Below, piece by piece: positions 23,993-33,418 of a stretch of DNA of 64,000 bases. Every line of letters begins with the position of its first letter. The stretch's first letter is position 1. Made by a program: the position numbers and the translations under genes. The DNA lies in assembly GCA_947650285.1 (NCBI GenBank), contig CANTFL010001141.1, positions 1-64,000 on the forward strand, written 5' to 3'. The DNA is from Hyaloperonospora brassicae. Taxonomy: Eukaryota > Oomycota > Peronosporomycetes > Peronosporales > Peronosporaceae. Under the pieces are notes generated by a model. It made no database searches. It had not been told where the DNA came from and was given only the letters and a program-made list of their open reading frames with translations.

Positions 23993-24294
23993 TGTTGGGA
24001 AAAGTATACCAGTGTGGTGACAAGACTTTCCAGACGGGTAAGTTGAAGGGTGAATGCCCTTCGCATACTACAGAAGGATTTGATGGATGATATCAGCAGA
24101 CAGTGAAGTCCCAGTATGGGAAGGAGGTGTTGATGTAAACAGACTGTGTAGTCATAGAGAGAGGTTGCTGTAGTTAATACTCTGGGAGAAGACGCCATAT
24201 ACATGCAGTAGGAAGATAGTGGTTTCATATGTAGGTAATGAACGTTCAGTTACAAAAACTACGTTAAGTGCGTAAGCAGGTTCTCAACACAACA
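23993..24294 (+). repeat. Copia-1 5' LTR
   Basis: 302 bp, TGTTG...CAACA. Compared by eye with the 3' LTR there are about 18 substitutions and no gaps (about 6 percent). Confidence 0.95.
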
Positions 24295-24310
24295 GGGTTA
24301 TGAGCCCAAG
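24295..24310 (+). promoter_or_regulatory. Half-tRNA primer binding site of Copia-1
   Basis: GGGTTATGAGCCCAAG follows the LTR without a gap. It is complementary to an initiator-tRNA-Met anticodon stem-loop (CAT anticodon in the middle), not to a tRNA 3' end. This is the priming type known from Drosophila copia and yeast Ty5, in which a cleaved 5' half of the initiator tRNA serves as primer. Confidence 0.8.
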
Positions 24311-25140
24311 CACTATCCACTGCGGGCACGTTTCGGGCTTGAGCTCCAACACGAAGGATATGAAGCTCTACACCAAGGATGGTATTTCAGTGAACTGAAA
24401 TGGAAAGTTCTGGCACACGTAATTCGAGATGATAAAGATAACGTACCAGGATATGGATGATAATGACGAGATTTGGGATGTGGCATGTGGATGCATCAAG
24501 GCAGAATATCTTGTGAACGATGAATGAAAGCAGAATTTGGCCAAGATGGAGCGCAAATTAGGTAAACGAATTTGATGTCACTTTCATCGGAACTGGCAGA
24601 GCTCTACAGGACGAAACCAACGGGAAGAAATATGTTGGCTGCTTTGACGAGACGATAAGCCGACCGATCGTCGACTGTGGCTGTGTTTCACAAAGTGCAG
24701 CTATTAGAGGATGGATTACGACACTGCAGATACAATGTCACTAAAATTATCGACGTGCATATGCGAAGGATAAGAAACAAGCAGCTTAAATTGGCCGACT
24801 TGGGTCATACGGTATCATTTACAACGATGATGATGTACGTGATTCAAATATTACCAGCCAAGATTGATGAATTCGCATTATAACAAGCGAAAAACCTGTG
24901 TGGAAACTCACCAGCTTCTGAAATTGACGAGTTGAAAGAGCAAATACGAAGGGCGAGTTTGCGCTACCAAATTAGACGTTCATGTTTCGAGAGGGATGAA
25001 AGAGATGCATGTTGTAACAATACGAAGGCCGATTTCGACTAGAAGCATAACAGGCAAAGGTAAGCAAAGTGCAGAACAATGGTGCAGGTGCACATTGGAC
25101 AGAGACTCGAAAATGTCTTGGGTGTGGCAAGCCTAACATC
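24311..25140 (+). pseudogene. Copia-1 gag (broken)
   Basis: Gag-like sequence in several frames with many stops. A zinc knuckle is recognisable around 25,109-25,160, split by a frameshift: CLGCGKP in the frame of 25,069 and HLKRDCPNA in another. Together these correspond to the C-x2-C-x4-H-x4-C knuckle of Copia nucleocapsids. The rest of the capsid is too decayed to describe. Confidence 0.6.
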
Positions 25141-25929
25141 TTAAGCGAGACTGTCCAAATGCAGTTGAGTCAGAAGATCAAAAAGAAAAATAATCGCGTG
25201 CCATGTTTACTGTTCAAGCCACCTACGACACCAATTGCCGTTAACATAAATGCTGAAAAACCTAAAGCTAATTCGATCGAGGTTAACGTTACGTCGTTGG
25301 AGAATCATCCGGTAAATGAAACTCCTTTCGATACTGTTGGCGATTATATTCAGGATAAGAAACTACAAACGCCATTATCGATAGAATATTACTGGTGCTC
25401 CGATACTGGAGCAAATGATCACGTCACAAGTCTTCGCGAAGCATTTGTGACATATGGCCCCGCTCCACCCGATTCGAAAGCAAGTTTATCTGGTATAGCG
25501 GCGGGACTTAACTCTACTGTTGCTAGAGTTGAAACTGATTTAGTAGGCACTAAGGTGGACGACCAAGATCACTGTTTGATGTTAGACGATGTGCTTCACG
25601 TTCCAGATGCGAAACATGCTCTGTTTTCACCTGGCAAGGCGAACGAGCACAGCCTGTACATAAACTTGTCAAAGAACATGGAGTTCGTGGTATCTCGTCG
25701 AGGGACTGCGCTTGTAAAAGCAGTCTTCTTTAATGGACTGAGGGGGGTTTCATCATCAAACATGCAAGCGATAAACATGGGTTTAGATCCAATATTCAGC
25801 GCACGTCATAATATTACAGCTGGTGATGTGAAAGTGCACACGCCGGTTCAGTTTGTACTTGTAATTTTTTCATTGACTGCTGTTCAAGCTCCAATGAAAC
25901 AGTGGCATGAGAGATTGGGTCACACGTGA
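25141..25929 (+). pseudogene. Copia-1 protease and GAG-pre-integrase domain
   Basis: The open frame from 25,069 runs to a stop at 25,927. After the broken knuckle it contains a charged linker, the protease active site WCSDTGANDHVTS near 25,396, the closing block VLHVPDAKHALFSPGKANEH near 25,590 and the GAG-pre-integrase motif WHERLGHT near 25,903 at its very end. The D-T-G triad is intact. A TGA directly after WHERLGHT separates it from the integrase. In a working element this is part of one polyprotein cleaved by its own protease in the cytoplasmic particle. Confidence 0.85.
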
Positions 25930-26790
25930 GGTTAATGCTTGAAGATTATGGCAGATCAGGGGCACGTAGATGGTATGATGATAACAGCACGTCACACGAC
26001 GACCTGCGACGCGTGCCACATCGGCAAACAGCGATGTAAACGACGAAACAAGAAAAAGGATCGCAAAATAGCAGCAGTAAATCAAGTCGTCTATGCAAAC
26101 TTGATGTTTCCAGCGAAGAACAACGGCACTCATTTTACTCCAATACTTGCGATATTGGATGAACGATCAGGTTAATTGACGGTTTATCTTTTGAAGCGTA
26201 AAGACGCGTCGACCGTTAACCCACCCATGAAGGCTTACGTCCGTTAGGCGGAACGATGGGCAGGTCGTTCAGTCAAGAAGATCGTAAAAAGAAGTTGGAA
26301 GCTAATGGAAGGAGTATCAAATCTCCGGGTACATGCAATCCTAACTGATAAGGGTGGAGGGTTTGTCAATGGTGAAATTGATTCGTGGTACCAATCACAG
26401 GGGATTGAGCACATTTAAGTCGGCCCGAAGAGCTCACACATGAATCCTGTCGAGCGTCAACACCAGTCATTGGAAAACTTGGCGAAGACGATGCTTAGTC
26501 ATGCAGCACTACCAAAGATGTTCTGGCCAGACGCAATAGCTTATGCCGTATACTTGATGAACAGAATCTACAACAGGATTTTCGGATGCACACCATTTGA
26601 ATAAAATGTTTGGAAGCAAGCCCGACATTCACCACGTGCGTACATTTAAATCTTTAGCATATGTTCATGTGCCAAAGGACCCTGACCGACAAAGGCATTT
26701 TGACAATGCCAAAATTGGATTTCTACTCGGCATAGTATACTGGTAGCATATGCTACGTGTGCACGCGTACTTGACAGCACAGAAAAATCA
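25930..26790 (+). pseudogene. Copia-1 integrase (broken)
   Basis: The zinc-binding residues CDACHIGKQ are at about 26,005. The core starts with VVYANLMFP near 26,087, where the family has an Asp in place of Asn. The second Asp is seen in HAILTDKGGGFVNGEI near 26,335 and the Glu in MNPVERQHQSLENLAKTML near 26,440, followed by FWPDAIAYAVYLMNRIYNR near 26,521. In-frame stops at 26,173, 26,245, 26,416 and 26,602 and later frame changes disable it. The first catalytic Asp is lost, so strand transfer would not be expected. Confidence 0.8.
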
Positions 26791-27687
26791 ATGAAAGCTA
26801 CGGATGTCAAGATCCCGAAGAATGGAAGAGAAGCACGGCGCTCAAAGCATGGTGATCAATGGTACGCCGCTCAGCTAGACGAAATGAACGGTTTACAAGC
26901 TATAGAAGTACTGGAAGAAGTCCCACTTGACTATACGCCGTCAGACGCGAAGGAGGTTCGAACTCTGTGGGTTTGGTGCTTGGCGACGAACCAAAATGAG
27001 TATGTAACTAGGTTCAAGGCTCGATTGGTTGCGCTCGGAAAGCGGCAGCGACCAGGAATTGACTTTATGGAGACATTTGCACCGGTTGTACGGATGTCAA
27101 GTTTTCGACTAGTGCTAGCGCTGTCTGCTACACTTAATTTGAAGATATTTGGTGCGGAAATCAATACCGCCTACTTTAATGCCAAGTTGCAGATCCCGCA
27201 GTATGTGCACGACATTGAAGGTTTCCCCTGTTGGCAAAATGGAAACATCTATGTGGTGCGGAAGGCATTGTACGGCCTACGTCAGGCTGGTCGTGAATGG
27301 AACTCGGAGCTCGATCACTGGATGATCACAAACGGCTACGAGCGCTGTTTATCGGATCCGTGTCTTTACTACAAAGCAAGTGAGGATGGAAAAATCACAT
27401 TGGTCCTCGTGTGTGTCGACGACATACTTTGTGCCACGAATATAGAAGCAGCGAAAACGGAACTGTTCACGAAGCTAAATGTGAGCTATGGTATTAAGGA
27501 TCAACGAATGTTGACCGAATATCTGGGCGTTCAAGTCAAGGTTGATGACAGCAAGATTAAGATCTCGCAAGGCATATATGCTATGAAGATTTTGGAAAAG
27601 TTTGGATTTTGCGATGCACATGTAGTTGGCAACCCGATCGATACCCGACAAAAACTAATAGAGGCAACAATGGATGAAATAAACTGA
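26791..27687 (+). pseudogene. Copia-1 reverse transcriptase
   Basis: A 298-codon uninterrupted frame spans most of the domain: VRTLWVWCLATNQNEYVTRFKARL near 26,960-27,030, the palm segment ETFAPVVRMSSFRLVLALSA near 27,070, KALYGLRQAGREWNSELD near 27,265 and the catalytic LVLVCVDDILC near 27,402. The D-D pair is intact, and the preceding Tyr-Val appears as Cys-Val. The frame ends at a TGA at 27,685, from which RNase H continues in another frame. This is the most intact retroelement enzyme in the window, but it is cut off from gag and integrase by stops. I label it a pseudogene because the polyprotein is broken on both sides. Confidence 0.85.
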
Positions 27688-27688
27688 A

Positions 27689-28380
27689 TTGGACAAAAGT
27701 TTTGATTATCGCGGGGCCTTGTGTATACTGATGTACCTTGCTACATGCACCCGACCTGATCTTGCATACGCTGTTGGTCAGTTGAGCCGATTTTTCGCTC
27801 AGTTATCAAAGCAACATGTTGGTTGTCTTAAGCGCGTGCTTCGGTATTTAGATGGTACAGTAGATCATGGCATCGAATACAAGCGTGACGCTCACATTGA
27901 TCCACCGGTGATCAACATCCAAGAATATTGCAACAGCGGTTGGGCTTCGGATGCTATAGACCGAAAGAGTACTGGAGGATTTGTCTTTACGTTGGAAGGA
28001 GGTGCAATTGCTTGGTCAAGCAAGAAACAGCCTATCGTAGCACTTATCACAGCTAAGGCCGAATGTGTTGCCGCCTGTAAACAACAATGGAGTTAGTCAG
28101 CGAGCAAAATGTGTTCATTGAAGTCTTATCGACATTAAACATGGAAGTCAGGATTTGCATCGATAGTCAAATTGCTTACGTGTTGGCCGTGAACCCAACG
28201 TACATAAAGCGCACAAGACACATCGAATTGCGGTGGCATTTTGTGCGAGAGCAAGTCATGATGAAAACAATATTGTTTGAAAAAGTGCCCGGTGAATCGA
28301 ACCCAGCAGATGCTCTTACGAAGGCACTCGCCAAACGACGACTTACGCGTCTGTTCAACTCAATCGGTTTGCGAGGCTAG
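27689..28380 (+). pseudogene. Copia-1 RNase H and C-terminus
   Basis: The frame 27,689-28,096 shows MYLATCTRPDLAYAVGQLSR near 27,730 and the RNase H strand GWASDAIDRKSTGGFVF near 27,940 (Asp of the active site), then AIAWSSKKQPIVALITAKAE near 28,005. A second frame, 28,087-28,380, completes it with the conserved R-T-R-H-I-E-L-R-W-H-F-V-R-E block near 28,210 and the closing PADALTKALAK near 28,303. It ends 14 bases before the 3' LTR. One frame change near 28,085 separates the two halves. Confidence 0.85.
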
Positions 28381-28394
28381 CCTCAAGGGGAACG

Positions 28395-28696
28395 TGTTGT
28401 GGAAAGTATACTAGTGTGGTGACAAGACTTTCCAGACGGGTAAGTTGAAGGGTGAATGCCCTTCGCATACTACAGAAGGATTCGATGGATGATATCAGCA
28501 GACAGTGAAGTCCCAGTATGGGAAGGAGGTGTTGATGTAAACAGACTGTGAAGTCCCAGAGAGAGGTTGCTGTAGTTAGTACTCTGGGAGTCGACGTCAT
28601 ATACATGTAGTAGGAAGATAGTAGTTTCATATGTAGGTAATGAACGTTCAGTTACAAAAACTACGTTAAGGGCGGAAGCGAGTTCTCAACACAACG
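28395..28696 (+). repeat. Copia-1 3' LTR
   Basis: 302 bp, aligned over its whole length with 23,993-24,294. The last base is G where the 5' copy has A. Confidence 0.95.
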
Positions 28697-28701
28697 CTCT
28701 G

Positions 28702-29395
28702 GGTTAAGGGGGGGGACTCGCTCGAGCAAAAACCGTTTTGGCTCTTGCGCATCACGTATCATCGCACATGCCGATACGTTTGATGCTGATGTCGATAATG
28801 TTGACATCGAAAAAGTTGATCTTAGCGGTAGAAATGACGCTGCTGCTACATCAGACAGTGCACGATGCTGTAATATTCAGCATTGTTAGAGTTTATGCCA
28901 GCGAGGAAGAAGACAACCTCGCTCAAGAAGAGAAAAGTCTCTTAGCAGTGCGCACGAAGCGCAATGAAAGACAAAACAGCGAGTCAGCAGAGAACTTCCT
29001 GCTCAATCGAGAGGCGGTAGTCCGTTTCGTTCAGGGCTCCATCGCAAAAGCGGTGGACCGCCAGAAACGGAACGCAGACAAGAATGGAAGAGCAAATGTT
29101 CTTTCAGTTATAGTTAACGACCTAGTACTACTGTCTACGGTAAACTTACCTGGACATGCAGTCACCAATGTCGGCAGTAGTAAATGACTGCCAAAATACA
29201 TTGGTCCCTTTTTTGTATTGCACAGCAAAGGCAAAAAACACGATTGAGTTGCCTCGCAGGATGCGCAAGCATCCTACGTTTTATGTTAGTCGTCTCCGTC
29301 CGTACGATCAGCACGAGGCCTCTTTCGAGAGCGGAGATGACCAGCATGCTCGAGAACACCCAACAAATTCTTGTGATCACGGATCAAACACTTAA
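28702..29395 (+). pseudogene. Gypsy integrase, C-terminal part after Copia-1
   Basis: Sequence resumes exactly at the CTCTG duplication. The frame 28,738-29,187 begins in decayed sequence, then gives NFLLNREAVVRFVQGSIAKAVDRQKRNADKNGR near 28,990-29,080, typical of the helix preceding the integrase C-terminal barrel. It continues with VNDLVLLSTVNLP, and in another frame KYIGPFFVL near 29,190, then PRRMRKHPTFYVSRLRPY near 29,253 (the conserved HP-x-F-H/Y-V-S-x-L-x-P block). Frameshifts separate the pieces. The chromodomain lies about 300 bases further on. Confidence 0.75.
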
Positions 29396-30083
29396 GTTGA
29401 TCCTTCAGCAACGCAGTCTCGCGACGAGCCGCCTCTAGCCCGTCGCGCAAATGGCGCCTCTCGCGTTCTTTTTCAAGCTGAACGAACGCGAAATCCGATC
29501 GGTCTTTCTCCTGATCGGCACGGAGACGTCGCACGGTCGACAACAAGTCGTGTCGACGATCGTTTTCGTGATCGACGTCATCCCTTAAATCGTTCAGGTA
29601 ACGTTCATGGTTACCAAAAGTCTCCTGCATGCCCGGCGGCTGAGCTGGACCTTGTCTTTCCACCACCACCAGAGCCACTGGTGGATTCTCACGGTGGTAG
29701 ATGCTTTCACGTGGGGCGTATCTGGAGCCATCACGTGAAGAACGTGGAGCGGACAAGTTACCTTGTCCGCTGACGTGGGTATCCACCATCGTATGACAGC
29801 TGGGAACCTCGATCCCAGCTGATAGCTGATGTCAAGGGTCTCGTCCACCAGTATGAAGAGACTCATCCGATAGGTCCGAGGGCTCATCGGTAAACACGCA
29901 CTTTTGGTGCTTGTAGACGGACTGCAAGTTTGCAATCGCGTCCCGTATCTCAGCCGAGATGTGTGCCCTTCCCCAGGGCGAACTTAGGGAATACACGTCC
30001 CTATGTGCACGTTGCGAGTTGTCAACACAACTCGAATAAGGATCACCCCAAGTGAGGCAAAGAATGCCTACCTCACACGACAA
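29286..30083 (-). CDS. Antisense coiled-coil open frame within the Gypsy element (one in-frame stop)
   Basis: On the strand opposite gag-pol, one reading frame runs from 30,083 to 29,286 with a single TGA at 29,832-29,834. The lower part alone is 167 codons (29,789-29,286). Residues about 60-150 of that part are strongly charged with regular leucines (LLSTVRRLRADQEKDR, LEKERERRHLRDGLEAARR, LLKDQLKCLIRDHKNLLG) and end in a basic RSRKRPR tail, so a coiled-coil nuclear protein can be pictured. It lies opposite the linker between integrase and chromodomain, where the sense frame is poorly conserved. The function is unknown, and a shadow frame favoured by composition is the alternative. Confidence 0.35.
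29650..29890 (+). pseudogene. Chromodomain at the Gypsy integrase C-terminus
   Basis: In the sense strand one frame reads FPPPPEPLVDSHGG near 29,658, then GRIWSHHVKNVERTSYLV near 29,710, then RGYPPSYDSWEPRSQL near 29,780 and VKGLVHQYEETH to about 29,868. The pattern Y-L-V-x-W-x-G-Y-x-x-x-x-x-S-W-E-P is a classical chromodomain. The expected Trp before RGYPP is replaced by a stop (TGA at 29,774). Chromodomains of this element class target integration to methylated-histone chromatin, which would fit insertion into other repeats as seen here. Confidence 0.8.
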
Positions 30084-31000
30084 AAAATGTAGCCGGTACC
30101 TTGCATCCGTTGGCGTTCGCTTTTCAAACTTGATGCGTACTGCTTCAGAAAATTTGAAGCCATCCTTCTCGCCCGAAATTCGTCACATATCGGACGAACG
30201 CGTTCCACGCCACCAAAAGCGAGGCCATGTCACGCTTTTGGTTGCTATTGTATCATCGATGCTTGATGAAAGCATCGAGACAGAAGTCTTCGTCAGCGCA
30301 AAAGATCTTCGCGCTGGAGCTCAAACCGTGAAGCTCACTCTCGTCGAATAAAAGTATTTGATGGTGTTGACTTATCTCGTGATACAAGCTATTGATGAGC
30401 TGTTCAGGTAAACACCACGGTTCAGCTCATCACGCTTTAATGTGGCACCCTTGCTGATACCACGGTATTCACTATGACGACGGCTCGCGCCATCGTCAAC
30501 GCGCTCGTGCGAAGGCGCACAAGTTTACTGATATGATGAGTCATCATACTCATCACTGTCTTCATCATCGCTGCCGAACAGAATGTGACGCATGTCGCGA
30601 GTACGTTCGTTTGGCAGGTCTATTTATGAACGAGGCACCGCAGGTGAGGGCGATGCCTCTAAAGGCTTTCATGAGTCATACACATCTGACTCGCCAGAGT
30701 AGCTGACCACTAGCTCGGGGTCACTGTGTGCATGAAGCGCGATACCACATGCGCCTGCATCAACACTTGCTGCAGGCAGAGACCGAGCAGCAGACAACGA
30801 ATCGTCTGCCGCAGAGGCTGACACAGCAGCGGGCTGTGCGTGTCTTGAGTCACCCCTGCATAGACCTGTTAGCTATGCGATGCAAAGTCATAATGAACGG
30901 ATCTGACCAACAAGTGCCCCCCGTCCCATTGGCATCCAAAAAGTGGTCACAAAAGATGCGATGGTCACATGGTGACTATCAGTTACGGACGAGGGGGTGA
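29891..31000 (+). other. Gypsy 3' non-coding region with small open frame and polypurine tract
   Basis: Between the chromodomain and the 3' LTR lies about 1.1 kb without a recognised domain. A plus-strand frame at 30,052-30,351 (99 codons; contains HVTLLVAIVSSMLDESIETE) has no match I can name. The polypurine tract GAGGGGGTGA (30,991-31,000) directly abuts the LTR and would prime second-strand synthesis. Confidence 0.6.
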
Positions 31001-31440
31001 TGTAACGGGGTAGCCCATTACATGAAATTGCCCTCAAGGCTAAAATGACAACAGAGAATATTACATTAAATATTCTTTTAACAATATCACAAAGCCTGAT
31101 GACATTGTTGGGATGACCGAAGGGTCTACTCATTGGTTGATATCGCGATGACATCAACCCAACAATCGCTGCTAGACACGCGCAATGGGTAGTGAGTAGA
31201 CGTCATCATACGTTTAGTTATGTTAGCATAATTGAGCCAGGACAAACAGAGACACAATAGTTATAGGACTTAATTATATTAATGACAGTTTTACTTTTAC
31301 CACGACTAGAGCCTTTGCCTTAGTCGCTCTATCTTCTTCTGTGTAGTTCTACACTTGGCCTGGCACTGACTATCACTGCAGTCAGTGATAGTAAACTCCG
31401 TACTGGTTGACCAGTACGTAGTCATCGGTGCGCCATTACA
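31001..31440 (+). repeat. Gypsy 3' LTR
   Basis: 440 bp with well-preserved ends, TGTAAC...ATTACA. It is the partner of 19,004-19,445 and preserves the terminal inverted repeat better than the 5' copy. Confidence 0.9.
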
Positions 31441-31760
31441 AAAAGGTTGGACAGTGAAGAAACAATCGGCCGTTTCACTGTCCACTGCCGAAGAGGAGTT
31501 CATTGATATCGCCGTGGGTTTTACAGAGTTTTTGGGAATTGAAAAGATACTGAAGAGATGAATGTGAACGTGACGTTGCCGATGAGGATGATAATGGACA
31601 ACCAAGCGTCCATAAAGCAGATCGAGAATGAATTAACGTCCAGCGCACAAAAGCACGTGGACGTCAAGATGAAGTTCGTACGTGACACGAGCTCTAAGGT
31701 AATTGTGAAGCCCAAGTACGTCGAGAACGAGAAAAATGATCTCGAACTTGCTAACTAAGA
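31441..31760 (+). pseudogene. Copia-2 RNase H, second half
   Basis: This continues the frame interrupted at 19,003. Near 31,456 it reads VKKQSAVSLSTAEEEFIDIA (the RNase H S-x-A-E block), followed by VGFTEFLGIEK. After a frame change, the frame 31,558-31,758 has MDNQASIKQIENELTSSAQK then HVDVKMKFVRD, the conserved Copia D-N-Q-A-A-I and H-V-D-V segments. A stop falls at 31,756, shortly before the 3' LTR. It proves that the Gypsy landed inside this gene. Confidence 0.85.
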
Positions 31761-31846
31761 GTGTGTCGGCGTCGAGAGTCGCGGATCTCCGAGAGATGAT
31801 GTAATTGAAGAATATGTGGTACCGCATGAAGAGTATTGGAAATCAA

Positions 31847-32086
31847 TGCATCGACGACACGGCACCTGTCAGTGAGAGCAGGAGCAGCGAGGAGTTTAAT
31901 ATAGCAATCGTTCGCCCATACGTTCCACATATCTCGATAGATTGCTCAGACAATCTACATGTCTTGAGAGAAAATCGTGCGTGTGTACAGTGAGTGAGAG
32001 AAGACACGCAATTGCACAATACCACAGTCTTCAAAACACCACAGAGAACACCCTCGTCTCCTCGAAAGTTACCGTCAAAGTCCAAT
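31847..32086 (+). repeat. Copia-2 3' LTR
   Basis: The partner of 12,358-12,643, shorter by about 46 bases and strongly diverged. Shared blocks at both ends fix the borders to within a few bases. Confidence 0.75.
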
Positions 32087-33418
32087 AACTTTTCTTATAC
32101 GAGTAAAAGATGGTAAGTCTGCCAACCGAACACGCTTAATTTAGGTAAGAATAAATCTGTATTCGATCTATAATATTTGTGTCCAATATGCATCTTTCGT
32201 CTTAGTTAAATACCACTGTATGTAAGGTGAACATATTGTAATCTTGTTTATTATATTGCGCTTGTCTAGCAGCTATTGGCACAGTTAATTTGTAAAATGA
32301 CCTATCGAACATCGAGTGAAGCAGTGCCGTCAAGGCAATATTCGGCACTGCTCCACGCATAGCTCGATATAGGCCATTATGAAAAATTTACTTAACTAAT
32401 CGCCCATCAATTTTCACGTCGCAAGGTAAAAGTTTGGGGAATAATGATCATTAAGGTAATGATCGCATTGGCCCATTTTTGGTGTCGACGATATGTAAAG
32501 AGGCTCACTCGATTGCAAGCCTGCACCAATCATCCGAATGAGGACGTGAATACCTTTCAAAGTTGATTATGTTCTCTGAACAACGTAACTTGTATCAAGG
32601 GCAAACGCCAGTGCCAGCTCCTCTGCCTCAAACGCTGCATTGTTCTGGGTAGCTGCAGACCTTTCGTATCGTCCCTGCATCGCTAGAGCTACAAATAAGT
32701 CACAAACACACGAAGCCGAACGACTGCGTTCAGTAAAGACGATGACACGACATGCTGACGATTCGCAGACAAGACACCACGGTGTCGAGAAGGTTGCTAC
32801 ACCAAGTCCATCTCACTTAGGCATTGGCTCATCGCCCAGGGCTGCCCAGTCACGACGCTGACTCATAGCCACGTATGAGCTGTGTCGGCAGACCACCAAA
32901 TGGTTGGAGTGCTGGGAATGCAACACAAAACATGCATCTGATCGCGCGGCGTTCATGTAAACGACACCAGCACTTGCAAGTTGCTGCTACTGCATATACT
33001 GATCTTTTTGCCGCGATGACCAGTCGAAAAGACGACGAGGACCAACACGGGCGTCCTCGACAAATGTAGGAGCTGCCAATTTGTCAGCGGGATGGCACCT
33101 ACCTATCCAGGCGCGGAAGTAATGTCCAACTGCAGGGCTGTGGTATGTCTGCATAATGTCCACGGTAGGAGAGAAAGCGGCCTATCTGTCGCCGACCTCG
33201 AGATGGTGAGTGTGAGAATGACATGCACGTCCTTTCTTACGTGCGGAATACCGAGAGGTTCTTCAGTGCCTTGGAAGGCTGTCCACGACCGGGTCCACAC
33301 CATCTCGTCGGTGCTCACGATGCGGCTGGCTCTGGTTGCTCTGCCATTATTGATTTTGCTCTGCGAACCATTGATTACCCGCTCAGTCAGTGTGCCTCCG
33401 TCTCCTGCTACCGCACTC
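32087..33418. other. Intergenic region upstream of the first HSF-type gene
   Basis: AT-rich to about 32.6 kb, then more GC-rich. Open frames at 32,640-32,861 and 32,875-33,069 (plus) have no recognised domain. The long frame of the HSF gene is open from 33,092, but its first 109 codons look non-coding and are probably 5' flank and untranslated leader. Confidence 0.45.

Larger units (their letters stand above)
23993..28696 (+). mobile_element. Copia-1 retrotransposon nested in the Gypsy integrase
   Basis: Both LTRs (23,993-24,294 and 28,395-28,696) are exactly 302 bp, and the flanks carry a perfect CTCTG duplication (23,988-23,992 and 28,697-28,701). The coding order is gag, protease, integrase, reverse transcriptase, RNase H. 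A polypurine tract (AAGGGGAACG, 28,385-28,394) precedes the 3' LTR and a half-tRNA primer site follows the 5' LTR. The coding frame has several stops but is by far the best preserved retroelement of the stack. Confidence 0.95.
19004..31440 (+). mobile_element. Chromodomain Gypsy (Ty3-like) retrotransposon inserted in Copia-2
   Basis: LTRs at 19,004-19,445 and 31,001-31,440 bracket gag, protease, reverse transcriptase, RNase H, integrase and a chromodomain, which is the Gypsy order. The insertion falls within the RNase H reading frame of Copia-2: the sequence left of 19,004 and right of 31,440 rejoin around a short A run (CCAAA and AAAAGG), in keeping with a short, slightly decayed target duplication. 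The element is 12.4 kb only because Copia-1 (4.7 kb) sits within its integrase; without it the length is about 7.7 kb. Multiple stops and altered catalytic residues show that this copy is dead. Confidence 0.9.
12358..32086 (+). mobile_element. Copia-2, outermost LTR retrotransposon of a nested stack
   Basis: Two diverged LTRs (12,358-12,643 and 31,847-32,086) bracket Copia-type coding remains in the order gag, protease, integrase, reverse transcriptase, RNase H, the Copia (Pseudoviridae) order. Protease reads WIVDSGSSTH near 16,137. The GAG-pre-integrase block reads HRKFGHPYVTTC near 16,590. The reverse transcriptase shows LLGTKWTLKKYM near 17,915 and VYADDLL near 18,411. RNase H is broken at 19,003 and resumes at 31,441. 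Its coding parts carry stops and frameshifts throughout, in keeping with its position as oldest layer. It is interrupted by LTR copy B (with a hAT inside) and by the Gypsy element (with Copia-1 inside). No clean target duplication was seen at its outer ends. Confidence 0.85.

Noticed and set aside
33092..33418. N-terminal extension of HSF-type gene 1
   Set aside because: The frame is open from 33,092, but the 109 extra residues show no domain and no counterpart in gene 2. I treat them as untranslated flank.
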